DNA from: Haemaphysalis longicornis | Taxonomy: Eukaryota; Arthropoda; Arachnida; Ixodida; Ixodidae | Reading direction: 5' to 3' | NCBI GenBank assembly: GCA_013339765.2 | Contig: CM023449.1 | Span: 38,115,678 to 38,179,677, forward strand | DNA length: 64,000 bases | Part shown: positions 10,331 through 22,245 of the stretch, in pieces | Numbering within the stretch: position 1 is the first letter of the stretch | Layout: the number at the start of each line of letters is the position of its first letter | The notes under the pieces: generated by a model | What the model was told of the DNA's origin: nothing | What the model saw: only the letters and a program-made list of their open reading frames with translations | The model's database searches: none | Position numbers and translations under genes: made by a program

Positions 10331-12827
10331 ATGGAGGGGGACGGCAGTTTTACTCATTTTGCTATAACTGCTGCGCTCACCGAGCGGGAGATGGCCGCGC
10401 AGGAGCGTCGTGCTGAAGAACTTGCCTGTCAACGGCGTCAAGAGTACTTAAACAAGGTTAAAGCGGACGTTAACAAGTATAACGAACTCACCGCTAGAGT
10501 CAACGACGAACTGAGAAGCGAAAGGGAAAAGTTCGAGACAAAAACGTTGTGCCTCAACTCGCTGAAGCAGGTCAACGAAGCTCTGGTGAAAGAAGCCACT
10601 GAACTGGAACAGCAGCTTTTAAAGGAAAAGGAAAACTCGGCGGCAAAACAGGCGGAGATGTCGACGCTTGAGAACTCCACCAACACTTTGCGACGTCAGG
10701 TCAACTCCGTGACGAAGAAACTTAAGAAAGTTTACGGTGTTTGGAGTCTCGAAAAGGCGGTCGCTGCGCTGCACGAAGAATGTGAAGGGAAGCAAGCAAC
10801 CGTAAATGCCCTGGATAAGGAAATACGGGAGACTAGGGCTGCGGAAGCGGCGCGCGTCGCCGATCAGAACAAGTTTATTCTCAAACTTGCCGAAGTGAAG
10901 GTTCGCACCGAAGCCAACAAAACGAAAGTTCACGAGGCGAGAGCCGAGGTCGCAAGACTCGAGGCTATAAAAGCGCGCACTTGAGGAGGAAGAAAGGGCT
11001 AGGTCGAAAAGCGTGGCTCAAGTAAGGGCACTACCACAGAGTCACCCTACGGAGGGTCCGCAGAGCATGCCTTGTGCTGCGTCATCGAGAAGGCAAGCTG
11101 CATCTCGCGTTGAGACGTCTGCAATTCCAAGTACATCCAAACTAGGATCAGCCAACCAACAAAGCAAGGGCTTTCCCAGTCGAAATGTTGCTCCAATGCA
11201 ACTCGCAAGGCCGCAGCCTTCTCCACAGTTGTTGACCAGTTCAGGACGACTTCCAGAGTCGCCACAGCCATCGACCAGTTCAGCACAAACTCCAGAGCCA
11301 CCCCAGCCATCGACCAGTTCAGCACAAACCCCAGAGCCAAACAGGGCCAGTTCTCGCAGTGCTAGGTTGGGGTTATCGGGGTACTTCGACAACGTAAGAA
11401 CGAAGCTTCCCACAGCCCCACCGCCTAAAATGTCAGCCGACAAGCGGCCCGGGTTGGGCATTTTGAAGCCTTCCTTCCCGCCTCCACCTAGCAAACAACT
11501 ACGAATGGAAGGCAGCACCACTCCTGTGACTATCGCACCACTCAGGCCAATTATTTTGCCTCGATCAGCCCCTGGGGCTAAAGGTACTGCAGCTCCAGCA
11601 TCACCAGCACCGAAATCTTCTGCGCATAGCCACCAGCCAACTTTATTCGCAGCTTCTCAGAGCCCGGCCCCCCGGCCCTCACAAGAAGGAGCATCTAGCA
11701 TCGACTCAGCCAAGGTGCACCAAGGCCCTAACACCGCTACCCAGCCTGCCCCATTGGCTCTGGCACCTCCCAGGCCCGTTCGCCAGCACACTTCTTTGGT
11801 TCGCCATGATGCAAGACCAGATGTTTTGCCAAGATCTTTTCCGTCTCGCTTCCGCGCTGAAAACTCCACAGCCAGTCAGAGTGCAGCTCCCCAGCCCCAA
11901 GGGGCATCCGACTCTGGCTCGCCGGTCAGCAAGCACAGCTCCGGTGAAACACCTCGAGGTCATGACAACGCTTCTCCGCCTACCACTCGAGCTGCCACGT
12001 CATCCAGGCCAATTCACCAGCATACTAGCCCCACCCATCGTGACGCAAGCCAACCACCACGATCACCTTTTCCTCCTAAGTACCAGGCACAGACCTTTGC
12101 AGCTCCCCAGACCCAAGGCATATCTCACACTGACTTACCTGCTGGGAGGAGCCCCTCATCCGAAGCTCCCCGAGCCCGCACTGCTGCTACTGCACTTAAC
12201 ACACTAAGCACGGTGTCTTCCGCCCCTGGTCATCACTATGCCTCTCCAAACCGTCGTTTCACAAGCCCACAAGCAGAAACGTTTGCGGCCCGTCAGGGCG
12301 TTGCCTCCGAAACCCAGAATAGCAGACTTAACGTTGTCACACCCGTCGCTGAACGTGTCAGCCCCGACACAGCTCAAGCCAGCGACAGGTCCGATACGTT
12401 TTCCCCCCAACCGCACCGCATTCCCCCACCTTCACCTCCGGCGCTTCCCATAAGGCCACTGCAAAGAGGGGGACCTAGCACCGACCAAAGTATGCAGCCG
12501 CTGAGTGACCAGCGTGCCCTGCAACACGGTTGGGCTCCCTCCGTCGCCCCCGCTTCTCAGACACAGCCTGCGCAGTCCCCGACAGCGTCTTCCCAGTGGA
12601 GCAGCCCTCCACCAACGCAGGCAACCGACACGGATCAAATCACGAGACCTCTCACGGGAAGTCCGGTAGATTCCGAGTTTTGTTTCGGCACCAGCGCACA
12701 CAGCTCCGCAGGTGGCGGAGAGGACGGCTTCAATTTATTCGGCGAAGATGACGATGCAGGAGCGGGTGGGGGTTTCCTGTTCTCCCTCGCTGGCGCAGGC
12801 AGCAATCCACCGAGGTTCAATTTTTGA
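10331..12827 (+). CDS. Coiled-coil protein with Pro/Ser/Thr-rich tail, frame change at 10982
   Basis: I do not recognise the family. The ATG at 10331 (context gcgaaaagATGG) opens 217 codons rich in E, K, A and R with heptad-like spacing (YLNKVKADVNKYNELTARV; EATELEQQLLKEKENSAAK), a long coiled coil. The frame stops at TGA 10982-10984. The +1 frame is already open there and continues RLEEEERARSKS into about 610 codons to the stop at 12825-12827. It is a low-complexity P/S/T/A/Q region with a 39-bp coding tandem repeat (PQPSTSSAQTPEP, 11234-11345). The acidic, glycine-rich C-terminus ends FNLFGEDD..FLFSL..FNF. Joined, it would be about 830 residues. No introns are visible. One extra base, or +1 frameshifting at ACT-TGA-G, would link the halves. 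Charge pattern and codon use favour one gene over two. Confidence 0.7.
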
Positions 12828-13389
12828 ACCTCTTCCGTTCTCCTGGGCACGTGCCGGTGTGATTCTGCACTGCAGACGACACCGCAGTCAAAACTTTCCT
12901 TCTTTGACGAACCCGCACACACACACTGTTGTGGTGGTTCTATGACAGCTCCAGTGGAGTGCACACTGGAGCAGTGTGTGACCTCGAAATCTACGCAGAC
13001 TGCCGCAGACCGCAGACAGAAGTGTTGACCTTCTTCCACCATCTCTAAACTGAAAGTTTCTGTTGTGTGTTTATAAAATGTGGTGTATTGCAATGCCACT
13101 ACTAATTACCAGGCGTTGCTGTTGCCATCTTTGTCACAGTGTTATCATTCATGTTGGTTGCAGCAAGCCGACTGAGATGTCGTTAACGTCATTTATCGAA
13201 TGTTACTGTTTTTTTCTTTTCCTTGTTTTGAGTTCGAGTCGCCGAGAGCTCCAGCTCTAGTGATGGCTGTAACAGAGTTACTTGACCCACCCTTATGTGA
13301 GGTGTAGTTTTCAGCATCACCATGTTTTCATATTACAAGGCTGTTACAATGCTGCTAATAGTTATGCTTTGCTGTTAGTCTTCTCCTCA
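12828..13389 (+). other. Proximal 3' UTR of the coiled-coil gene
   Basis: Sequence following the stop codon. No conserved frame. It becomes T-rich downstream and grades into the tandem array from about 13390; weak similarity to that array is visible from about 13130 (gtcacagtgttatc..gttggttgcagcaag). Confidence 0.45.
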
Positions 13390-14885
13390 AGCTCAGAAAG
13401 TTTTCTTAAGTGTAAGCACAGAGCTTATGTTTCCTGTTTCCATAACTGTTTTAAGAAATGGTTATGCTGTTTATTCTTTTTAACTAGTTGGCTGCAAGAG
13501 GAGTATTAAGTAATATTCCTTTTGCTACGTGGCATTTATAGTATAGAACTTGCTTCGATGCTACTTGTTACTATGCGTAAACTGTTTTCACTAAACTGTT
13601 TTTTATTTTCAAGCTTGGCAAGTTAGCTAGAGCGTGAACGCAGAGGTCAGTCTTATGTTCACATTAATCTAAAAAATACTTCTGCTGTTTATTATTATGA
13701 TTTCATACTGCCACTACCCTTTGGCATTTGTTAAAGTGTGCTACTATGTTAACACTGGTTACTAAACCATCGCTCTCGATTTTTTATTTTAAAACTCAGC
13801 ACGTTGACTTGAGCATCAACACAGACATCAGTTTCCTGTTCACAATACTGTTTTAAGAAATGATGCCATGTTGTAAGTTAATATTCCCAGTAATGTTTGT
13901 AGTTTATGAAATGTAATGTGAGGAAATGCTGCTATTTGATAAGCATTGCCGTTAGTGTCTTCTTTTCTTTTTTTTTTGTAATAACAAGTTCCCTAGAACA
14001 TCTGTGGTGTCAGTTTCCTGTTCATATTACTGCTTAAAAGATTTAGTGTCTGTTGTTCATTGTCCCTGTTAAAGTTCATAGTTTACGAAACGTAAGGTGG
14101 TACAACGCTATTACTAGTTGCTAAGCACTGCAGTTATTGTATTTTGAACCTAGCAAGTCGGCTAGAGTGTAAACACAAAGGTCACTGTCCTGCTACCATA
14201 ATTTTAAATATTTTCAATGTGTTATTTTATTTCGTTAAAAATTCATGTTACAGTTCAGTAATGTATGTGTTCAGTTGTATTCAGTTCAGTATTGTATGTA
14301 GCGTAATGTGTTGTTTGCCAGTCACCAAGCATTTCTGTTAAAAAAATTTTCTTTTTGTAAGCTCAGCAAGTTCTTTAGACTGACATCGGTAAGCTGTTTC
14401 TGTTGCTGTTTTCTTAGAACTAATGGCATTTTGTAATTCAGTGTTCACATTAATGTTTTCCTTCTTGCAAAATGTAATGTGATGCAATGTGTACTGCTGC
14501 TAGTTGCTAAGTTTTGGTGTTATGGTCTTTTAGTTTTGTATTTGAAGCTCAGCAAGTTGGCTGTGGAGAAAACACGGCTCACTCGCTCGTTCCCATAACT
14601 TTGTTTTTAGTATTTACCCGTTTGCTGTTTTAATGCATTTCACATTTCACCGCAGTTGAGTGTTCTGTGAAGTGTAACATGTTGCAACGCTACAACCAGT
14701 TACTAAGTGTTATTCGTTTTCGTTGTGTTTTTAGCCAAGAAAATTGGCTCAAGAATTGACACAGACCTCAGTGTCTACCATGTTTACCGTAGTGTTCTCA
14801 GAAATGTGTTGTGTGTTATTACTGAAGTATTCCTGTTACTAGTCAGCTTTCATGGAATGTAAGGTGTCGCATTGAACTACTGAAA
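13390..14885 (+). repeat. Decayed ~190-bp tandem array in the presumed 3' UTR
   Basis: At least seven diverged units begin at about 13390, 13614, 13791, 13978, 14148, 14357, 14546 and 14735, with steps of 170-224 bp. Each repeats the same order of phrases: AGCTCAGCAAGTTGGCT, then GTGAACACAGAGGTCAGT, TTCCTGTTCACATTACTG, TTTTAAGAAATG, TTCATAGTTTATGAAATGTA, ATGTGATGCAATGCTGCTA and AGTTGCTAAGCATTG. No unit is coding. The array ends right at an AATAAA. Confidence 0.75.
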
Positions 14886-14889
14886 TAAA
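14884..14889 (+). terminator. Poly(A) signal AATAAA
   Basis: First clear AATAAA after the coiled-coil gene on the plus strand, immediately past the last unit of the 190-bp array. Use as the gene's cleavage signal would give a 3' UTR of about 2 kb. The palindromic repeat at 14888 overlaps it. Confidence 0.45.
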
Positions 14890-15010
14890 ATTTTAAGTGC
14901 AGAGCACTTTAGGGGCTCGCCTTGTCGTCACAGCTCGCTCGCTGGACCCAAGCAGAGCCACACGGCGTTCCGTTATAGCGGTTGTCGTTGCGGCGTAACC
15001 CAGGGGCTTC
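14888..15010. repeat. Repeat with palindrome AAGTGCagaGCACTT
   Basis: TTTTAAGTGCAGAGCACTTT opens a GC-richer stretch in AT-rich surroundings, the same terminal palindrome as at 3930 and 6905. It is probably one end of a dispersed element; the other end is not clear. Confidence 0.45.
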
Positions 15011-16315
15011 AAAAGCCAAGCGGTTTATATAAACGTAAGCATTCTAAGCTCGTGAACCGCTGGTGCTTGTCATACATCTACCCGTTGTTTAGCACAAAAA
15101 AAACTGCAGCTACATTTGAGGCAAAATATACGCAATTAACCGTCAGCGCCCGCGTTCATTTTGTTAGGGACGCTCGTTGGTTTGGTTTTTACGATAGTGA
15201 AAAAAAGTGGCAGTGCAACGCCGCACGTGTGAGAGGAAAAGCAAGCACAAAAAGAACAGAACTCCCACTGGCGCAGTTTCAGGCAGGGGGCGCGCAAGCA
15301 CTGCGAAGGCGGGAAATTTGAAATGCATCAGGTGGCAGCAGTGGGTGGATAACGGCTCTACAGCCCATTATGGCAAATCACTGCTCTGCACTTCCGACAG
15401 CTTTCACATTGAGCAGAGCGGCTTTAATTTTTTCAGCTGCTGTTTGGCCTTGTGTCTTGCTATCAAGATAGATCACAATGTGCTTTTTTGAGCAATAACT
15501 TCAATGCCACACACCGGTTATAAAATCTGAGCTAACCTCTGTGAATGACTGGTGTGAACATTTTGTGGTAGTGAGAAAGTGGCTGAAACAGTTCTCTTCT
15601 AATGCGTTCGGTCATTGATGAGGTTTTCCGCAAAAACTGCATTTCAACAGAGAAGCTGTTCAGCAAATCATTTGTGTAAGATGTCCGCAGTTAAAAATAA
15701 CGATAAAATGCCAAGCGCTTGTGCATGCGTTGCTATGAAAACTGATATGGCGTTTGTCTGATTAAGTTCAACGCAGAAATACAAGGAGCTTTAAAAGGAA
15801 AGGTGCGTAACCCAGAACGGTGAAACAAACTCGAGTGAAAATTCGAAGGTGGCTTGCTTTAAGCATGGAGCAGTGTGGGTACCTAAGCATGTTTTTTATC
15901 TTCACGTTGAAATGTGAGAATCTGGAGCATTTCACGGGAGTGACAGGACTGTAGAGTTATAGAGCTGTAGCTGCAAGTACTGGCTTTCCACCAACAATTG
16001 GCCATTGTCCCATAGTTTAGAGTAATTCGGCGGAAGATCTCTGAATATACCTAACAACATTACTAAATTATTTTATAATTGATGAAGGACCTGACAACCT
16101 TTGGAAACTGTTGCGCTAAAGATATGAATTCAGTCCGCTTTCGCTCGCACGCTCACTGACCCACTCATTCAGTTTGGTAGAGGGAAAAAGTATGAGCCAA
16201 TGGCAATCGGCCTGGCAGGCATTTTCAGGAGCCAAAAACACTAGCAGCCGAGCGAGGATAGATGCAGTCTTCAAAAATAAACATGAAGAGCTAAAGAATA
16301 ACCTTCGTTGCTTGC
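15011..16315. other. No recognisable gene
   Basis: AT-rich sequence with only short frames. I see no domain, splice-supported exon or RNA gene. Confidence 0.45.
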
Positions 16316-17116
16316 TTAAAGGGACCCTGCAACACTCTTTGTGCAGTGCAAGTAAACCTGCGTGACGTTTAGATTACAGTGCCAGGAATACCCGAGCCAG
16401 ATATTACACGTGCACGTGAAGCGGTGAGCGCGCAAATCGCTGTGAAAGACGCAGAAAAACCAACCACGCTCTCTTCAGTTCTCCTCATTATGCACCCCTG
16501 GCATGGCCTTAACGACGTCATTGAGGCCATGGCTGTCCGATCGGCTGTCACTGGTCAACTTCGCGGATAATTTCTCCCATTTACGCCGTCGTCAGCACTG
16601 TGTACGAGCCTCTTCTATGCCCGAACCTGTAGGCACAGTTTTGCCGTTTCTTTTGTGTTTTGAGTGCGCATGGAGTTTGAGTGGTGAGCTCAATACTTCC
16701 CTTTCAGCAGGACCACAAGACAACAAACGCTTATGCTTCAAAAACGCCCTACCAGCCCGAGCGCTTGCTTGCGAGCAGGCACCTATGTCTGCTTTTTTGT
16801 GGCACCAGACCGGAAATAGGCCCCTCCACGTTGCGGAGAAAAGGAGAAAACTCCCCAGCCTGTGATATATCGAAGGCCACCGAAAAGAACGCCGCGAGCC
16901 GCTGCCCCACTCTCCGGGAGAGCGCGCAGCTTTCGTCGCATTGTCCGTTGTCGAGTTGAGAGGGAACGATTATGCGCGATTTCTCATCGCGCGTAGTTTT
17001 GTTGATAGTGAATGGATTTTCATAATTCTTGCGGGAGAAGATTGCTGGGACAATAGACTTTACCCCAAAATACATTCTTAGTAGTCGCTGGTAAAAGTTG
17101 CGGAGTCCCTTTTTAA
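16316..17116. mobile_element. ~800-bp element with TTAAAGGGAC inverted termini
   Basis: The left end reads TTAAAGGGACCCTGCAAC. The reverse complement of the right end reads TTAAAAAGGGACTCCGCAAC. This is one of three elements in the window with TTAAA-GG type ends (also 25888-26598 and 27741-28825) but with unrelated interiors. No transposase recognised. Confidence 0.6.
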
Positions 17117-18107
17117 GGGGAGATGCTACTCTTAAAACAGCTTCCTTTAATTGTTAAGTAAACTCCGTGGAACGTGTCAGTTTTGCTGCTTTTTTTTTTC
17201 CACTTATTTCAAATATGCCATTATTTTTTGAGCAAGTCAATTCGTTACCTAGATAATAAGATATAATTAGTCATTTTGTGAGGAACAATAGACATAACAG
17301 TGTTAGTCATAAAATTGTAATTTTTATATTTTCTAATACTATGCAATAAGAGAATCGGTTTTCTGATTCACCTCTTGGAACTAGCTTTTGGGGCTCATTA
17401 AACCTTGCTGGCACCAGTAGCAAGAAACCATTTCAAGCACCAAAGTTTAATGAGCTGTAAAATCAGCTGTAATGAGCTGTTGGAACTACTCACTCAGCAC
17501 TAACACGTATCATACGTTCGCCTGCAATTTTTTCTAAAAATTTGGAGGCTTAACGACATTTCCTGAGATCTCCATCTCATTTCAGCACAGTACTTGCATG
17601 GTCACTAAGATTTCATAACTCATTCACAATGTATACTACCCTGGTACACACTTGAACGCTCAGTTTGATATGTGTGCCACTAGATGGCCTTGTACCAATT
17701 ACATGGATATCGCAGCAAGGGCATCGGTACACTGCAGGCATCTCTGTGAGCGTTGTATGACAGTCTGCACTTCCACCAAGCAGTAGAGGGATACGCAATC
17801 GAGTTGTAAAAATTGTGTAACCACAGAAATTCCATTCCATTCCAGACAGTCTATAGTTGCCACACGTCATGTCAGCGGAACTTACAAAAACTCTACATAA
17901 TAGTATTTCCAATTTTTTTTTTGTTTGAAGCTCCATATGCTGCCCCGAATATTGTATCGGTATGGTTGATATGGTTAAACATGTTTCAGTGCTCATTTGC
18001 ATTTATTTACAAAACATGTAGTTTGCAGGATGTGACAGCAGATGCCACGCCTGTGATCACTCGCCTGGCAGACGCACACTAGCTGCCCGATCTCTCGCTA
18101 GGTAGGC
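17117..18107. other. No recognisable gene
   Basis: AT-rich intergenic sequence with no supported feature. Confidence 0.45.
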
Positions 18108-18501
18108 ACCGTATTTTCATGCGTATAGCCTGCACCAAAAAATGCAAAAATTTCAGTGGCGAAGTAGGGGTGCGGATGATACGCCGGGTTTTTTTCCGTA
18201 GTGCAGCTTCACGGCGATGCGCGTTGTGCCGTGAAGATGACCTTGTGTACAACAGTGAGGACTGCGGCTCAAGTGATCAGTGACACTGAGTGAGTGAATT
18301 GTAACTTTCGCCTTGCAGTCAGTGTATTCTACTTGGTAAATATACGCTTTTTCTGTTTGCATAGTATGTGATGTGTTGTTTGAGTAGTAGCCTGCATCAA
18401 ATGTGCAGGGAATACGTGAGGATTATTTTTTCTTTTCCAGCAGGCTGAAAGTGGGGGTGCGGATTATATGTAGGGGCGGGTTATACGTGCGAAAATACGG
18501 T
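18108..18501. mobile_element. 394-bp MITE with ACCGTATTTTC termini
   Basis: The left end ACCGTATTTTCATGCGTATA and the inverted right end ACCGTATTTTCGCACGTATA match at 17 of 20 positions. The block GGGTGCGGATKATA occurs near both ends. There is no open frame of note, so it is non-autonomous. The target duplication is not clear. Confidence 0.7.
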
Positions 18502-19230
18502 ACCCGGCGAACAGTTTTTTTTTTTTTTCCAGAGGCTAAATAGTGTCACCCATACAAATGCACTAAAACTAACCTCAAAATTGTCTCCTAACAACAAACC
18601 GGTAAAAGGGCAAGCAGGATTTTTAAAATTGCACCCTTAACAAAGTAAAAACGGTTAAGGTGCGATTCAGGACCTAGCCTAATTTGCTATATCATGCATT
18701 TTTTAAAAATTAGATCTCTACAGGAGTAAAAAAGGCTAAAAGACGCCTTTTGTAAATTCATAATCCTGCAGGCCTATACAGACATCAAACTGATTCTTGC
18801 GGGTGTACGTAATGTTTACCAGTGTCCACAAAGCAATTGCAGAGTTGGTCTCGTGCAGCACCTGATTGGGCAAATCTGAACTTGGGGCTAAATTGCGCAT
18901 TTTTACAGATTTCTCTATATGTTTTAAACTCGCTGACACATCAACGTCATTTTTCTCTGCAATGTTTATAAACACGATGCTGATAATTCCGGCTCATATT
19001 AAATTAGAATAACGTCTATTTTAGTCATTTAACATACTTTTGCATCGCTGAGTACTACAGGTAGGGCATGCCTACATATAAATACATAACACTCTTTGTG
19101 ATACTTCGATCTCTGTTGGTCATGTCAAGAGAAAGACAAGCAGCACCTGCCAAATTCTGTGCTAGATTTTCTGCAGTGCAAACATAAAAAAGAAAAGAGA
19201 AAAGAAAGAGCTCCAAGGGAAAGAAATCGA
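18502..19230. other. Intergenic, no feature seen
   Basis: Separates the end of the coiled-coil gene region from the 3' end of the NHERF-type gene on the opposite strand. Only short frames. Confidence 0.4.
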
Positions 19231-19234
19231 GCAC

Positions 19235-21969
19235 AGCACTTAAGGTGAACGTTTATTGCCTCTGCCAAAAAACATGCTCGTAGCAAAAATAAATTCTCTC
19301 TTTGCCGTCGGCAACAGGGAAATTCCTATCGCCTCTGAAACCATCCAAAGGCACTTCAGAAGGAATATTCTCGGGTAAAAACAGCAGCTTGGAGTTACAA
19401 AACACTACAGCTAGAAAATTCCACCCGGAAACCTAAATCCAGGCTGGGTTTGCGCGACCACACTTCCGCTTCTAGCTGAAACCGGCTTAAAACACCTGAC
19501 AACTTTGGTTCGGCGGCCAAGGCGGTAGAAATACAAAGTGCATAGAACAACAGGTGCCACACCACGTAACCAGTTACACCAGACAGCTGTGCTAGTTTAT
19601 ATTTCACTGCAGAAGGCTCGTTCCCACAATGTGGTCAAAAAAAAAAAAAAGCCTTTTGAAATGACATCCCAGATCAGTTCATACTCTCTCTTTTTAAACA
19701 TATAACACGTAACCAACAGAGTTCTAGTGTAACTTAGATGCACAACAAACCGGGAATTCGGAGTCAGTTCGTGTTATTTTCATACAGCAAAAAGGTGAAT
19801 CCTCGCCTATAGAGGGACGTTTGAAATACATTTAACTATCCGATTTGGGAAAGTTCAACTCCAGAAAAGACGCTCCTTCCTTACTCCATTTCGGACACAA
19901 AGTTTACCCCTCTCTTGTTTGCAGCTCTCGGCAGGCATAAAAGAAATGACAGCATAAACTTTAACCGACACAAACAAGTGCGCATTACTGTGATGAAAAG
20001 CACAGCAGGTGCGGGAAAAATAATGGTCAATGACGTTACCCTGAAATCAGAACACACACAAAAAGAAAACACTCGGTGTAAAAATACGACAGCCGGCATC
20101 AAAAGATACGCTCGAAAAGTACGCTAAGATGGATGGAGCACACATAAAAAAGCTAAGCATAAAGGCAGGGTTCCACACTTACCCCAACTTCATAAAGCAG
20201 GAAAGAAGTGCTATATTTTTGTTCATCGTTGATCACATTATAACAACCGTCCGTAGAGCTTGATGCACGCAACAAACTTGAGACGACTGTTTTAGTACCA
20301 AGCTGGTACTAAAGGTACCAAGCTGGTACCTTTCACATTGCACAGCATTTTGGGCTTGCTCTGAGCTTTCAGGGAGGTGAATTTGGGCAAGCAATTTGCT
20401 TTGGACAGTTTGCGCAGCTCAAGCAGTTATCGGCAATAGGACACAAATATCAAAAAGGAGCTCAAAAAATGTTTAGGCCACCACACAATCAGCAAACCAG
20501 AGTAAAACACACTGGACATGTTTTAACAAGGGAGAGCCCAAAACACAAACCATCATAGTTTACCCTCATGGAATGACACTCTCCTAAATTGCCACTTCAT
20601 TAGCAGTGCCTATCAAAATGGAATAAAAAAGGCACAACCATATTTTAGCAATACCGCTTAGCCCTAATACAATGACAACCCTAAATTTCAATTTTGTGAG
20701 TAGCAGCTAACAAAAAATGGTATCAGAAGGGCACAACTATTTTTTTTTAGAAACCCCTTTCTTCATTCGAATATGAGACTGCACTTGAAATAGTTTCCCA
20801 AATGTGAACTGCAGTGCATACACAAACACAAAAATTATATGTCCCTTTCAAAACACTATTCAAGGAGTAAATGGAATGTAAGAGGACGTGGAATGTGTTA
20901 AGTCGAAATTGCAAATCAGGCCCATAGCGATAACAAAGCACATTTTTGTAAGTACGCAAATTATCAGTAACTTGTACTGCGCTAATGCCATTATAATACG
21001 AACTTTACAAAGATGACATTTAAGAAAAATTATAGGGGGAGGCCAGCAAACACGGTAATGTCTTTAAAAGCTTAAGAATGTTGCATTCAAGTTTTCATGC
21101 TTAAAAAGCAAAGAACACAAAAATGCAAAGAGAAAGAAAAGTTGACATAGCCCCATAAAGTACAGGAAAATCTAACAGGAAAAGTAAACGACCTTGTGGA
21201 AAAACTCTGAAGGTATTCAAGCTAAAGCAAGTCATCCAGTGCAAGCTATTTCTGTCAACAACATCTCTTGGTCTCAGTCACTCATTGAGCTAAAAGCAGA
21301 GACGATAGTAATGACAAGTTGAGGCACATATCTTTATGCGATAGTGAGTGAGGAGGTTTAATTTATGCAAACACCATCACTGTTTAGATCAAAAATTTCA
21401 TATTAATGTAACACGGACACCTGCCTCTTATCAACTGCTGCTAGACAATATATCAATCGAACCTTACCGACAGTCAGACTACTTGAACACAAGCAATTAT
21501 ACTGGAATATCAATAGTGTTAGTTTTAGCTGTAAACAGCGATCAAATTTTAAACACACATTAAGTCATCCAACTACCTTCCATATTTTTCTCCTGCAATA
21601 AAGAGGACATGTATTTCCTTCCCTTGTTAGTAGCTAAGCCACAAACAATGTGAACACCGTCCACTGCTAGCTTTCTGATACAGCTAGGTAAAAGTCAATT
21701 CTTACATTTGCTCCATTCTAACTGCCTCCACTAAACGTCTCCCCAACTTTGAAAGCTCAGCTTATTATAGCATCATTTGAAAAATTACTGTCGTAACTTG
21801 AAGAATTTTGGGCAGAATTATGCAGCCAGTCTTGAGAAGCCACACGCCCTCCCCGGCTCTGCGGTAAAACAACAACAAAAAAGTGAAAACGCAGCCCCGA
21901 AACACCGGCCACGTGGGGACCAGACACAAGCTCCCCTACCTCGCGTGAGCCAGCCTCGAGCGACGAGGC
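19235..21969 (-). other. Presumed 3' UTR of the NHERF-type gene
   Basis: Follows the stop codon at 21970-21972 on the minus strand. It is AT-rich and free of the high-copy elements seen elsewhere, as expected of a long transcribed UTR. The first good AATAAA on this strand with suitable placement is at 19257-19252. The extent is inferred from that signal only. Confidence 0.4.
19252..19257 (-). terminator. Candidate poly(A) signal for the NHERF-type gene
   Basis: Minus-strand AATAAA (gcaATAAAcgttcacc). Use of this site would give a 3' UTR of about 2.7 kb. Other nearer variants may be used instead. Confidence 0.35.
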
Positions 21970-22245
21970 TCACATCTGCTCAATGAGCTCGTACTTCTTC
22001 TTGAGGTCCATCTGGATCTTCTTGGGGTCGTGTTTCTTCCGCTGGGCGAGAAGCTGCCTCATCTCGGAGGCGCTCATGTTGAGGTTGAGGGAGCCGTTGC
22101 TGGTGGCGCTCGCCGGCTCGGACGGCGCAGGCATGGCCACGGGCTTGCTCGCCACGGGACTCTCTTCCGCCCGGGGGGACTCCGCGGCGTGGCTGTCCAC
22201 GACCTCTGGGGCAGCTTCCGGCGTCTTCACTTCCCGCGGAGGTTC
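21970..22245 (-). CDS. NHERF-type scaffold protein, last coding exon (ERM-binding tail)
   Basis: Minus strand, opened by the splice acceptor tgctcgttccag and starting in phase 0: EPPREVKTPEAAPEVV and onward to NGSLNLNMSASEMRQLLAQR, ending KKIQMDLKKKYELIEQM and TGA. That is 91 residues. In NHERF proteins the C-terminal ~35 residues form the helix that binds the FERM domain of ezrin, radixin and moesin and anchors the scaffold under the apical membrane. The basic/hydrophobic pattern QMD-KKKYELI matches that motif. The last four residues, IEQM, differ from the PDZ-ligand-like end of vertebrate NHERF1. It is spliced to 26909-26998 across a 4.7-kb intron that contains the P-like transposon. Confidence 0.85.
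   Translation of the reverse strand, partial: EPPREVKTPEAAPEVVDSHAAESPRAEESPVASKPVAMPAPSEPASATSNGSLNLNMSASEMRQLLAQRKKHDPKKIQMDLKKKYELIEQM

Noticed and set aside
11042..11521. 159-codon minus-strand frame inside the Pro-rich half of the coiled-coil gene
   Set aside because: It is antisense to a low-complexity coding region, its composition mirrors the sense codons, and it has no domain or separate promoter.
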